The notes beneath the pieces are model-generated. The model saw only the letters and a list, made by a program, of their open reading frames with translations, was not told the DNA's origin and did no database searches. This document shows, one piece after another, positions 25,255 through 33,472 of a stretch of 37,364 nt of DNA. A program made the translations under genes and the position numbers. This DNA comes from a bacterium (lineage in GTDB: Bacteria > Arandabacterota > Arandabacteria > Arandabacterales > Arandabacteraceae). The stretch spans positions 1 through 37,364 of the forward strand of contig JALGZP010000018.1 of NCBI GenBank assembly GCA_025774845.1, written 5' to 3'. How positions within the stretch are numbered: the stretch's first letter is position 1; every line of letters starts with the position of its first letter.

Positions 25255-27819
25255 TTGCCCAGATCAACCAAGCGCAAGACCGCTAAACCCAAAACCAGGG
25301 CGAAGAAGACCCGGGTGGCCAAGACGAAGGCAGTCAAGTCTCGAAGCGCGAAGCCAAAGACCAAGGCCAAGAAGTCCCGGAGCGCAAAATCCAAAACCGT
25401 GAAATCTCGGACGGCGAAAGCCAAGGTCGCGAAAGCCAAGGTCGCGAAAACCAGGACTCTGGCCCGGCGCAAGCGAAAGCGTAAGTCCAAGGGCGCGGTT
25501 GACGTCGACGCTGTTCGAGTTCCGTCCAATCTTGGTATCATACCGCTCCGTGACACAGTGATTTTCCCCTATATGATCGCGCCCCTCGTCATCGGCCGGG
25601 CGAGATCGCTCCACCTGATCGACGAGGCCGCAAATGCGGACCGGATGGTCGCGCTGGCCACGCAGCACCAGCCCGACACCGAGACACCGGTGCCCGGGGA
25701 TCTTCACCAGGTCGGGACGGCCGCCACGATCCTCAAGATGCTCAAGTTCCCCGACGGAAGTACAAGGGTCCTGGTGCAGGGTACATCCCGGATAAGGATC
25801 GGATCTTATGTTCAGGAGCAACCCTATCTCAGGGCGGATATTGAAGGAGTGCCTGAACTGTCCGACACCACTGTCGAGACCCAGGCCCTCCTGAGAAGTG
25901 TGTCCGATATCTTCGCGAAGATAGTCGGACATTCCCCCCATCTTCCGGATGAGTTGCAGGTGGCGGTGATGAACATCGATAACCCCAGCCGTGCGGCTGA
26001 TCTCATAGCGTCGAATATCAATCTCTCAACACTGGAGAAGCAGGAGATTCTTGAAACATTCGATACCAAGGAACGGCTGGCGAGACTGATGACGTTCCTC
26101 AACCGGGAACTCCAGGTGCTCGAGCTGGGGAGCAAGATCCAATCCCAGGTAAAGACCGAGCTGGATAAGTCCCAGAGAGAATACTACCTCCGGGAACAGC
26201 TCAAGGCGATAAGACGCGAGCTCGGAGAGAGTGACGAGAGGACCATAGAAATCGAAGAGCTCCAGCAGAAGATCGAAGCCGCAAAGATGCCCGATGATGC
26301 CAAACAGACCGCGGAGAAGGAACTCGACCGGCTTGCGAAGATGCCGCCTCAGGCAGCTGAGTACACCGTCTCAAGAACGTATCTTGACTGGCTGGTTACG
26401 CTGCCCTGGTCGGAAGGCACCAAGGACGTCGTTGATGTACCGAAGGCGAAGAAGATTCTCGATGCGGACCACTATGACCTCGACAAGGTCAAGGAACGTA
26501 TCCTCGAGTTTCTCGCCGTCAGGAAGCTCAAGAAGGAGACCAAGGGTCCGATCCTCTGCTTCGTGGGGCCTCCGGGTGTCGGGAAGACTTCCCTGGGCAA
26601 GTCGATCGCAAGAGCGCTGGGGAGAAAGTTCACGAGGATCTCGCTCGGCGGCATAAGGGATGAGGCCGAGATCAGGGGCCACAGGCGGACCTATGTCGGA
26701 GCTCTGCCTGGCAGGATAATCCAGGGCATAAGAAAGGCCGGTTCCAATAACACGCTCTTCATGCTCGATGAAGTCGACAAGATCGGTGCGGACTTCAGGG
26801 GCGATCCGGCGGCTGCGCTGCTTGAGGTTCTCGATCCGGAGCAGAATGCCTTTTTCTCGGACCACTATCTCGAGGTGCCCTTCGACCTGTCGAAGGTGAT
26901 GTTTATAACCACCGCCAATGTGCTTGTCACTGTCCCACCGGCTCTCCTTGACCGTATGGAGGTCATTGACCTGCCGGGATACACGGATGAGGAGAAGGTT
27001 GAGATAGCGAGGGTGTATCTGGTCCCCCGCCAGAAGGAAAGTCACGGCCTTACGGACGGGCATATCGAATTCGAAGACGATGCGATCAGGCTTTTGATCT
27101 CTGAATATACCAGGGAAGCGGGACTGAGAAACCTCGAGCGGGAGATCGGCAACATCTCGCGGAAAGTGGCCAGGAAGGTCGCGGAAGGTGAGAAACGCAA
27201 GATCAAGGTGACGACCGAGAGGGTCCACGAGTTTCTTGGCCCGCGCAAGTTCTTCAGAGATGTCGCCGAGCGCACGATGGTCCCCGGTGTTGCGACGGGT
27301 CTGGCATGGACCGAAGCAGGCGGAGACATCATCTTTGTCGAATCGAGCCTGATGAAAGGCGGGAAATCGCTGACCCTGACAGGACGTCTGGGTGAAGTAA
27401 TGCGTGAATCCGCGCAGGCCTCGCTGACATACGTGAGGTCCCGGGCCAGCGATCTGAAGATAGAAGACGGCTTTTATGATAATCATGATCTTCACGTCCA
27501 CGTTCCTCACGGGGGTGTACCCAAGGATGGACCCTCCGCCGGAGTGACGATCGCCACAAGCCTGGTTTCTCTTCTCACCGGTCGCCCCGTCAGAGCTGAT
27601 GTCGCGATGACCGGAGAGATCACGCTTAAGGGTAAGGTGCTGCCCGTTGGCGGGATAAAGGAGAAGATACTCGCATCGCGGAGAGCCGGAATCAAGAAGG
27701 TGATCCTGCCCCGAAGGAATGAAAAGGACCTCAGCGAAGTTCCGGATATCGTGAAAGACGGACTTGAGTTCATGTTCGTCGACAGCCTGGAAGAAGTATT
27801 CAAGAAAGCGCTGGTCTAA
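25255..27819 (+). CDS. lon: ATP-dependent protease Lon with basic histone-H1-like N-terminal extension
   Basis: The TTG start has AGGAG seven bases upstream and gives 854 residues, about 70 to 80 more than usual. Residues 1-79 are almost all Lys, Ala, Arg, Thr and Ser in repeats (AKPKTKAKKSRSAKSKTVKS), like histone H1 tails; part of the DNA is a 15-base tandem repeat at 25414-25443. The normal Lon begins near residue 92 (LGIIPLRDTVIFPYM). The ATPase has GPPGVGKTSLGKS (Walker A, from about 438) and LFMLDEVDK. The protease dyad is Ser761 (KDGPSAG) and Lys of GGIKEK near 804. Lon degrades misfolded and regulatory proteins and binds DNA. The tail could add DNA affinity; that is inference. Confidence 0.97.
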   Translation: MPRSTKRKTAKPKTRAKKTRVAKTKAVKSRSAKPKTKAKKSRSAKSKTVKSRTAKAKVAKAKVAKTRTLARRKRKRKSKGAVDVDAVRVPSNLGIIPLRDTVIFPYMIAPLVIGRARSLHLIDEAANADRMVALATQHQPDTETPVPGDLHQVGTAATILKMLKFPDGSTRVLVQGTSRIRIGSYVQEQPYLRADIEGVPELSDTTVETQALLRSVSDIFAKIVGHSPHLPDELQVAVMNIDNPSRAADLIASNINLSTLEKQEILETFDTKERLARLMTFLNRELQVLELGSKIQSQVKTELDKSQREYYLREQLKAIRRELGESDERTIEIEELQQKIEAAKMPDDAKQTAEKELDRLAKMPPQAAEYTVSRTYLDWLVTLPWSEGTKDVVDVPKAKKILDADHYDLDKVKERILEFLAVRKLKKETKGPILCFVGPPGVGKTSLGKSIARALGRKFTRISLGGIRDEAEIRGHRRTYVGALPGRIIQGIRKAGSNNTLFMLDEVDKIGADFRGDPAAALLEVLDPEQNAFFSDHYLEVPFDLSKVMFITTANVLVTVPPALLDRMEVIDLPGYTDEEKVEIARVYLVPRQKESHGLTDGHIEFEDDAIRLLISEYTREAGLRNLEREIGNISRKVARKVAEGEKRKIKVTTERVHEFLGPRKFFRDVAERTMVPGVATGLAWTEAGGDIIFVESSLMKGGKSLTLTGRLGEVMRESAQASLTYVRSRASDLKIEDGFYDNHDLHVHVPHGGVPKDGPSAGVTIATSLVSLLTGRPVRADVAMTGEITLKGKVLPVGGIKEKILASRRAGIKKVILPRRNEKDLSEVPDIVKDGLEFMFVDSLEEVFKKALV

Positions 27820-27845
27820 GCCGTACTCTCACGGAGGAACCCGCT

Positions 27846-29312
27846 TTGCACGATTCCACCGATGCCCTTCTCAAGCAGACCGCTGAGCTGGCATCCAGGA
27901 TCGAAAGAATCGAAGCAGAGTCATTGAGCAAGTCCGCCCAGGTGACGCTCTTGAGCGAGATCGGACGGGCGCTCCAGAGCACCATGGAGATCGATCAGCT
28001 CTTGCGGGTGATTCTCGGGGCCGTGACCGCTGGTGACGGTCTCGGACTGAACCGGGCCTTTCTGCTCTTGATGGATGAGAGCGGCTCCACGATACGGGGA
28101 AGGATGGCCGTCGGCCCGAGCGAACCCGGCGAGGCGGACGAGATATGGAAGGCGATGGAGGATGAGGGCAGGAGCCTCGGTGAGATTCTCTGCGTGTACT
28201 CATCCAGACGCGGGCCGGAAGCCGATGGGATCCTCAAGACCGCTGAGAAACTTGTCTTTCCGTTCGACAGCACCGGCAACATAGTGTCGCGAAGCCTTGA
28301 AGAGGGTAGATCGGTCGTTGTCGAAGACGCAAGTTGCGTTCCCGATGCCCGGGAGATAGCTGAGACACTGGACAGCGATCACTTTCTTATCGTACCCCTT
28401 GTGGCCGAGGGACAGAAACTGGGCGCAATCGTCGCGGACAACTTTGTGACCGGCCGCAGGATACGTCCGGAGGATGTAAGACTGCTGGAGACTTTTGCCA
28501 GCCAGGCCGCGCTCGCGATAGCGAATGCATCTCTTCACAAGAACCTCCAGGAACGGTTGAAACAGCTTGAACTTGCGCACGACGAGCTCAGCCAGAACCA
28601 CCTTCAACTGTTGCGGGCCGAACGGCTCGTAGCGCTGGGCGGGCTTGCGGCTTCATTCATGCATGATCTCAAGGCGCCGATTGTATCAATAGGCCTTATG
28701 GCGCGGGCAGCCGCCGCGAAGCTGGTGGATGAGGATCCCTCAAAGGAAACCTTCGAGAAGATCGCCGAAGAGATAGTCGAGATAGAGAAGTATCTCAAGG
28801 GTGTTGCGAGATCGGCCGAACGGGGCACCAGAGAGACGGTTCGAATAGACATATCGGTAATAGTCCGGGAGTCGCTCAACCTGATAAGAGGTTCGATGAT
28901 CACGGGAAACGTCGAGACCAATCTGAATTTCGGGCACGGAGATGCCAGGATTTACGGAAACCCGGTTGAACTCCGTCAGATGATTCTCAATGTCCTTCAT
29001 AATTCGGTTGAGGCGATGCCCGACGGGGGAGACCTCACAGTCGAGACCGGAGTCGAATCGGATATTGTGAGTATCTCGATCAGGGATACGGGCGCGGGGA
29101 TTCCCGATGGGGTGAAGCCGAGGGTGTTCTCCCTGTTCTTTACGACCAAGCCTGAGGGCTCAGGTCTCGGTCTCTTCATTGCGAAGCGAATCGCCAGAGA
29201 TTACGGCGGTTCGATATCATTTGAATCTACGGAGGGCGAGGGGACCTGCTTCTCGATATCGCTTCCGGTTGACACGGAGTCGCGCGAAGCAGGTCGAGCG
29301 AAATCGCAGTGA
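27846..29312 (+). CDS. Soluble GAF-domain sensor histidine kinase
   Basis: This 488-residue protein starts at TTG after GGAGGA. It begins with a short coiled coil, then a GAF domain (about 35-228; RAFLLLMDESG, FLIVPLVAEGQKLGAIVADN). A coiled coil leads to the phosphoacceptor box FMHDLKAPI with His273. The ATPase shows the N box NVLHNSVEAMPDGG, DTGAGIPDGV and GSGLGLFIAKRI. There are no membrane segments, so it senses an internal cue. No response regulator is adjacent, which makes it an orphan kinase. It sits 26 bases after lon and its stop overlaps the GTG of the next gene (GTGA). Confidence 0.94.
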   Translation: MHDSTDALLKQTAELASRIERIEAESLSKSAQVTLLSEIGRALQSTMEIDQLLRVILGAVTAGDGLGLNRAFLLLMDESGSTIRGRMAVGPSEPGEADEIWKAMEDEGRSLGEILCVYSSRRGPEADGILKTAEKLVFPFDSTGNIVSRSLEEGRSVVVEDASCVPDAREIAETLDSDHFLIVPLVAEGQKLGAIVADNFVTGRRIRPEDVRLLETFASQAALAIANASLHKNLQERLKQLELAHDELSQNHLQLLRAERLVALGGLAASFMHDLKAPIVSIGLMARAAAAKLVDEDPSKETFEKIAEEIVEIEKYLKGVARSAERGTRETVRIDISVIVRESLNLIRGSMITGNVETNLNFGHGDARIYGNPVELRQMILNVLHNSVEAMPDGGDLTVETGVESDIVSISIRDTGAGIPDGVKPRVFSLFFTTKPEGSGLGLFIAKRIARDYGGSISFESTEGEGTCFSISLPVDTESREAGRAKSQ

Positions 29313-30553
29313 ACTTAGTCGTTCTGCAAATAGCGTTGCTGGTATTTCTCCTTTTCCTCTCCTCGGTCTTTTCCGGTTCTGAGACAGCGCTGTTTTCCCT
29401 TAAACCCTACCAGCTGAGGAAACTTCAAAGACGGCCGTCCAGGGGTTCCATAATTGTAGGGTCACTGCTTAAGGATCCTTATCACCTGCTTGTCACCATA
29501 TTGATCGGGAATACCCTGGTCAATGTTGCGGCGGCGAGTATAGGAACCAGTGTTGTCAGCCGCTACTTCGAGCAGGGTGTGGTGGGAATAAGCGTTGCGG
29601 CGATGACGGTTCTCATCCTCATATTCGGTGAGATCGTCCCGAAGACGATCGCCGTCAGTAACCCCATGAAGATATCGCTTGCCGCCGCGCCTTCGATCTC
29701 ACTTGCCGTAAGGCTGCTCACACCGATCAAAGGCATTCTCGAATCCATGATCAGACTGCTTCTGAGGCGCGGTCCGATGGAGCATCCCGGTCTTACGGGA
29801 CCGGCGGATGAACATGTCGCTGAGGCGATCGCCGTAGGCCATTCCGAGGGCGTACTGGATAAGGTCGAAATGGAAGTTCTGGGAGGAATCCTGAGGCTGA
29901 TGCATCTCTCGGTTCAGAACATAATGACACCCCGCACGGAAGTCTTCATGCTGAGTTCCGGCGTGTCCGTCGGAGATGCGGTCGGCCTGGCAAAGTCATC
30001 AGGCTATTCACGTATCCCGGTCTTCGATGCGGACAAAAGGGACGATGTGACGGGTATACTCTACATAAAGGATCTGCTGAACAGCCGGGTGAGCATGGAG
30101 AGCACGATCGGGGAAGTAGCACGTAAGCCCCTGTACGTACCCGAATCGAAAGCTCTTGTGGAGCTCCTGGATGAGTTTGTTTCGGGTTCTGCCCATTTCG
30201 CCGTAGCGATAGATGAGTACGGCACATTCACCGGCATCGTCACCCTGGACGACATTCTCGGAGAGGTCGTCGGTACGGACGCCAGTCGCCACCCCGAGAA
30301 GCACCGGTACAGACATACGTCAAGGTCCAGGTGGGAAGTATCCGGGAGAATGGAGATAGAGTACTTCAATGCGCTTGTTGGCGCGACGATTTCTGATGCT
30401 CATGCCGAGACAATGGCGGGGTTCATTATAGACCGTATGGGGAAGATCCCGGCCCCGGGTGACGATCTGATTGTCGGAAATCTGAGATTGAGGGTTCTGG
30501 ACGCGGACGGCAGGCGGGTTAAGAAAATCGAAATCGAGAAACTGAGGAAATAG
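29309..30553 (+). CDS. CNNM/CorC-type membrane protein, first copy
   Basis: GTG start overlapping the kinase stop; 414 residues. Order: CNNM (DUF21) membrane domain (about 1-170; SSVFSGSETALFSL, ILIGNTLVNVAAAS, FGEIVPKTIA), CBS pair (about 205-330; MTPRTEVFML, ILYIKDLLNS, VAIDEYGTFTGIVTLDD) and CorC_HlyC domain at the end (AGFIIDRMGKIPAPGDDLIV). The family covers magnesium or cobalt efflux proteins, often labelled hemolysin C-like. All three domains are complete. Confidence 0.93.
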   Translation: MNLVVLQIALLVFLLFLSSVFSGSETALFSLKPYQLRKLQRRPSRGSIIVGSLLKDPYHLLVTILIGNTLVNVAAASIGTSVVSRYFEQGVVGISVAAMTVLILIFGEIVPKTIAVSNPMKISLAAAPSISLAVRLLTPIKGILESMIRLLLRRGPMEHPGLTGPADEHVAEAIAVGHSEGVLDKVEMEVLGGILRLMHLSVQNIMTPRTEVFMLSSGVSVGDAVGLAKSSGYSRIPVFDADKRDDVTGILYIKDLLNSRVSMESTIGEVARKPLYVPESKALVELLDEFVSGSAHFAVAIDEYGTFTGIVTLDDILGEVVGTDASRHPEKHRYRHTSRSRWEVSGRMEIEYFNALVGATISDAHAETMAGFIIDRMGKIPAPGDDLIVGNLRLRVLDADGRRVKKIEIEKLRK

Positions 30554-30560
30554 GCTCGAT

Positions 30561-31784
30561 ATGTTGATCTACCTGTTCTACATACTGGCGATCGCAGGCT
30601 CCGTGGCGGGGGTTGCATTCTTCGCCGGCAGTGAGATCTCCTTCGTATCGGCCGACAGGTTCCGGATAAGCGGAATGGCGAAGAGGAAAGTAAGAGGTGC
30701 GGCGACCGCGAAGAGGCTTCTTGAGAATCCGGCAACCCTCCTCAGTGTGACTCTCGTCGGAACAAACATCTTTGTCGTGCTCGCCTCGTCGCTTGCGACC
30801 GATATCCTGAGCCGGGTCCTGGGCGCGTACGCTATCTTAGCATCCACCGTGGTTGTGACGGCAGTGATTCTGATGTTCGGTGAGATAGTGCCCAAAGCGG
30901 TTGCACGCACCAGCCCTGAGGCCTTCCTGATGAGGGCCGCTCCCGGTCTCGGGATCGCCTACTATCTACTCTATCCGGTTGCAAGGGTGACGTCGGCGAT
31001 CGCCACAGTCCTTGCGACCGCGTCCGTGTCGGCCGAGAGAAACGCCCCCGTTACGAGAGATGAGATAAGGGCGCTCGTCAAGGAAGTCACGCAGGCCGGT
31101 CTGGGGATTACATCCTATACATATGCCCACAGGATACTCGATCTTTCGAGGGTGAAGGTGACCGGTGTGATGTTACCCATGGATGAAGTTGTGTGCGTCA
31201 ATGAGGAGGCCACCGTCGGGGAGGCGCTGGACGCGGCCGAGGCGAGCGGACACTCACGCTATCCCGTTTATAAGCGGACACCCGATAATCTTGTGGGTGT
31301 TCTTCACGTGAAGGACCTGCTGGGTGTACCGCGGAGTTCGAGGGTCAAGATCTTCGTCAGACGTGGTTACTTCGTACCCGAGACCCGAACCGTCAAGGAA
31401 GCGATACGTGAAATGCGGGACGAGCTCAGACACCTCGGCATTGTCACCGACGAGTACGGCAGACCCATCGGCATCCTGACTTTCGAAGACCTGGTAGAGG
31501 AGATAATGGGGGAGATAAGTGATGAATACGACCAGATCGATGGTTCTCATGCCGCACTCGGACGCGTGATCAGCGGCAGCACCCCGATCTCGCTTCTCCG
31601 TGAGGAACTGGAGATCGGCATACCTGAGGCGGGTTATGACACGGTTGCAGGTTTCATTCTCGACCGCGCAGGCTCGATATGCAAACCGGGTGATATGATA
31701 GAGTACGAAGATCTCGAGTTCAGGGTGGTCGAAGTGAAGGGAAAACGAATCCGGAGCGTCAGGATCACCAAGAAGGAAACCTAA
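30561..31784 (+). CDS. CNNM/CorC-type membrane protein, second copy
   Basis: The 407-residue protein starts 7 bases after the first copy and has the same order: DUF21 membrane domain (FFAGSEISFVS, LVGTNIFVVLASSLA, FGEIVPKAVAR), CBS pair (MLPMDEVVCVNE, GVLHVKDLLG, GIVTDEYGRPIGILTFEDLVEE) and CorC_HlyC end (GFILDRAGSICKPGDMIEYE). The usual MTPR motif at the first CBS is replaced by MLPM, so it has diverged. Tandem divergent pairs of this family are common and may form a heterodimer. Confidence 0.92.
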   Translation: MLIYLFYILAIAGSVAGVAFFAGSEISFVSADRFRISGMAKRKVRGAATAKRLLENPATLLSVTLVGTNIFVVLASSLATDILSRVLGAYAILASTVVVTAVILMFGEIVPKAVARTSPEAFLMRAAPGLGIAYYLLYPVARVTSAIATVLATASVSAERNAPVTRDEIRALVKEVTQAGLGITSYTYAHRILDLSRVKVTGVMLPMDEVVCVNEEATVGEALDAAEASGHSRYPVYKRTPDNLVGVLHVKDLLGVPRSSRVKIFVRRGYFVPETRTVKEAIREMRDELRHLGIVTDEYGRPIGILTFEDLVEEIMGEISDEYDQIDGSHAALGRVISGSTPISLLREELEIGIPEAGYDTVAGFILDRAGSICKPGDMIEYEDLEFRVVEVKGKRIRSVRITKKET

Positions 31785-31785
31785 C

Positions 31786-32721
31786 ATGAAGAAACGACCG
31801 GTTGTTTCGATGGACCTCGGTGGGACCAATATCAGGCTGGGTCTTGTGGATGCCCGGGGAAAGGTGCTACGCCGCCGGCGGGTACCGATGTTCAGTGCCG
31901 GCAGCAAGCATGCACTCTTAAAAGCGCTCGGGGATGCCATCGCATCTTTTATCGATGCCAACGGCGATCTGCCGTCACCTGCCGCCGCCTGTATCGGGTT
32001 CGCCGGTCCCACCAAGGCATCCGAGGGTTATGTCTACTTTGCACCCAACATCCGCCGGATGTCGGACATCGACGTCGGATCCTACCTTGAGGATTTCCTT
32101 GGTATGCGGGTGCTTGTCGAGAATGACGCCAACTGTGCCGCGCTGGGTGAATACTGGCACGGTGCAGGCAAGGATGCGAGCAGTCTCTTTCTGTTTACCC
32201 TGGGTACGGGTGTGGGGGGAAGTCTCGTCATAGCCGGCGATCTCTGGCAGGGGCATGACGGGATTGCGGGGGAAGTCGGACACACCGTTATTGATTTCAA
32301 AGGACCGAAGTGTGCGTGTGGTCAGCGGGGGTGTCTTGAGACGCTTGTTTCGGCCACAGCTATGATCAAAGACTACGGCAAGCGGAAGCGGCTCAAGACA
32401 CGGTCCCGGGCACAGGCCATTACGGCCAAGATGATCGCCGACAAGGCAAAGCAGGGTGACCGGGTTGCCATGGCGGTAGTAGAGAGTGCCGCCGAGGCAC
32501 TCGGTGTCGGTATTGCCAACGTCTTTCATTTGTATAACCCCGAGTTGATTCTAGTTGGAGGGGGAGTGAGCCGTGCGGGATCCATCCTGCTCGCTCCGGC
32601 CGTAAGCCGGGCACGCGAAGCGATCTTCCCGCAACTGAGTCGCCGGCTTAAGGTCAGACGAACCCGGCTCGGCGATGATGCCGCCCTCATCGGCGCCGCC
32701 TACCTGGCCCACCACCCCTAA
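31786..32721 (+). CDS. ROK-family sugar kinase, probable glucokinase
   Basis: The 311-residue protein starts one base after the CorC-like stop. The phosphate loop is MDLGGTNIRLGLVD (about 9-22). The catalytic base is Asp114 in VENDANCAALGE. The ROK zinc motif is complete (CACGQRGCLE), and LGTGVGGSLV and ILVGGGVSRAG follow. It resembles ROK glucokinases, which make glucose 6-phosphate; mannose or fructose kinases cannot be excluded. It could phosphorylate glucose from the glucan operon at the left of the window. The run ends here, just before a palindromic repeat that may act as terminator. Confidence 0.92.
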   Translation: MKKRPVVSMDLGGTNIRLGLVDARGKVLRRRRVPMFSAGSKHALLKALGDAIASFIDANGDLPSPAAACIGFAGPTKASEGYVYFAPNIRRMSDIDVGSYLEDFLGMRVLVENDANCAALGEYWHGAGKDASSLFLFTLGTGVGGSLVIAGDLWQGHDGIAGEVGHTVIDFKGPKCACGQRGCLETLVSATAMIKDYGKRKRLKTRSRAQAITAKMIADKAKQGDRVAMAVVESAAEALGVGIANVFHLYNPELILVGGGVSRAGSILLAPAVSRAREAIFPQLSRRLKVRRTRLGDDAALIGAAYLAHHP

Positions 32722-32732
32722 AGCCACCCTCT

Positions 32733-32797
32733 TGGGGTCAGAGCTCGAAATTTGCATTCGGCCGGATCGGCCGCGCAAATTTCGAGCTCTGACCCCA
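32733..32797. repeat. REP-like 65-bp palindrome, copy 1
   Basis: Two perfect 23-base inverted arms (32733-32755 and 32775-32797; outer ends TGGGGTCAGAGCTCG and CGAGCTCTGACCCCA) flank a 19-base centre. The centre itself can fold (CGGCCG, GAT, CGGCCG). It begins 12 bases after the sugar-kinase stop. The same arms occur in copy 2 at 33349. The design fits REP elements, which are spread by REP-associated tyrosine transposases; none is in the window. Confidence 0.9.
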
Positions 32798-32806
32798 TCG
32801 TATTCA

Positions 32807-32835
32807 TTGACGCCAACGACAATCTGTGGTAGAGT
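32807..32835 (+). promoter_or_regulatory. Sigma-70-type promoter of the H-lectin-like gene
   Basis: TTGACG (32807-32812), 17 bases, TAGAGT (32830-32835). It lies about 70 bases before the ATG at 32905 and just right of palindrome copy 1. Confidence 0.5.
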
Positions 32836-32904
32836 CGTAATATGCGACCTGGATCATCCAGGATTTTAGGACTGCCCGTACCGGGCATTGGAGGGGGGTC
32901 ACAG

Positions 32905-33303
32905 ATGAAGCGTGGTGGTGTTCTTCTCATCGCTCTGTGGGTTGTCATCCTGATCGGGTTAGGGTGCTCGGATACGGCAATAGAGCCAACCGATAACTCT
33001 GAGAGAGCTGCCCAGACTATTGATGACACCGGTGGTGTGAGGCTGGGTCAGAGAATCGTCTCCGGCACGATACCGGTCCAATTCAGAAATGAGCGGGCGA
33101 AGCAGGGTTGGTATTATTTCGAGCGACCCTTCAGAACCAAGCCCGTGGTTGTGATCTGTGAGTATGGTAACGCCGGCTGGTGGGTGGTTGCCAAGACAGA
33201 TGAAGTGTCTCGCACGGGCTTCAAATGGGCCGCCAGTAACAGGGATGGGACACCATTTGACAGTTATGATACCGAAGTGGCCTGGATAGCAATCGGGAGG
33301 TAG
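32905..33303 (+). CDS. Putative lipoprotein with H-type lectin-like domain
   Basis: The ATG at 32905 follows GGAGGGGGGTCACAG and gives 132 residues. The hydrophobic N-terminus ends in LIGLGC, a loose lipobox with Cys near residue 21. The C-terminal 65 or so residues fit the H-type lectin (discoidin C-terminal) pattern: FERPFRTKPVVVICEYGN, VSRTGFKWAAS, and the ending VAWIAIG. In known H-type lectins this fold binds GalNAc or related sugars. Assignment rests on pattern only. The gene is alone between two identical palindromic elements and has its own promoter, so it may be a recent arrival or a single-gene cassette. Confidence 0.55.
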   Translation: MKRGGVLLIALWVVILIGLGCSDTAIEPTDNSERAAQTIDDTGGVRLGQRIVSGTIPVQFRNERAKQGWYYFERPFRTKPVVVICEYGNAGWWVVAKTDEVSRTGFKWAASNRDGTPFDSYDTEVAWIAIGR

Positions 33304-33325
33304 AGCCTCTCAATCCCCGCTGTTT

Positions 33326-33347
33326 TGGGGCCGGAGCTCGCAAATAC
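33326..33347. repeat. Degenerate half of the REP-like palindrome
   Basis: This 22-base stretch (TGGGGCCGGAGCTCGC then AAATAC) matches the left arm of the 65-bp palindrome with several changes and lies directly beside copy 2. It may be a decayed unit. Confidence 0.55.
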
Positions 33348-33348
33348 T

Positions 33349-33413
33349 TGGGGTCAGAGCTCGAAATTTGCGTACGGCCATGCCGGACGCGCAAATTTCG
33401 AGCTCTGACCCCA
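33349..33413. repeat. REP-like 65-bp palindrome, copy 2
   Basis: The 23-base arms (33349-33371 and 33391-33413) are identical to those of copy 1, but the 19-base centre differs in sequence. That centre keeps its own small stem (CGGC with GCCG), so the structure but not the sequence is conserved. It starts 45 bases after the lectin-like gene. Confidence 0.9.
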
Positions 33414-33419
33414 TCTTGA

Positions 33420-33448
33420 TTGACAGGGACGGGGTATTGTGATAGGTA
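33420..33448 (+). promoter_or_regulatory. Sigma-70-type promoter of the leucine dehydrogenase-like gene
   Basis: TTGACA (33420-33425), 17 bases, TAGGTA (33443-33448). It starts 6 bases after palindrome copy 2 and gives a short leader before the TTG start at 33473. Confidence 0.5.
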
Positions 33449-33472
33449 GTGTGAATAGTGAGGTGAACTGAG

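Noticed and set aside
26371..27510. Long minus-strand open frame (379 codons) inside lon
   Set aside because: It lies fully antisense to a well-supported Lon protease and has no family-like motifs; it reflects codon bias of the + strand gene.
32733..33413. CRISPR array from repeated sequences
   Set aside because: Only two full units, more than 500 bases apart, with a gene between; each is a palindrome rather than a repeat-spacer unit.
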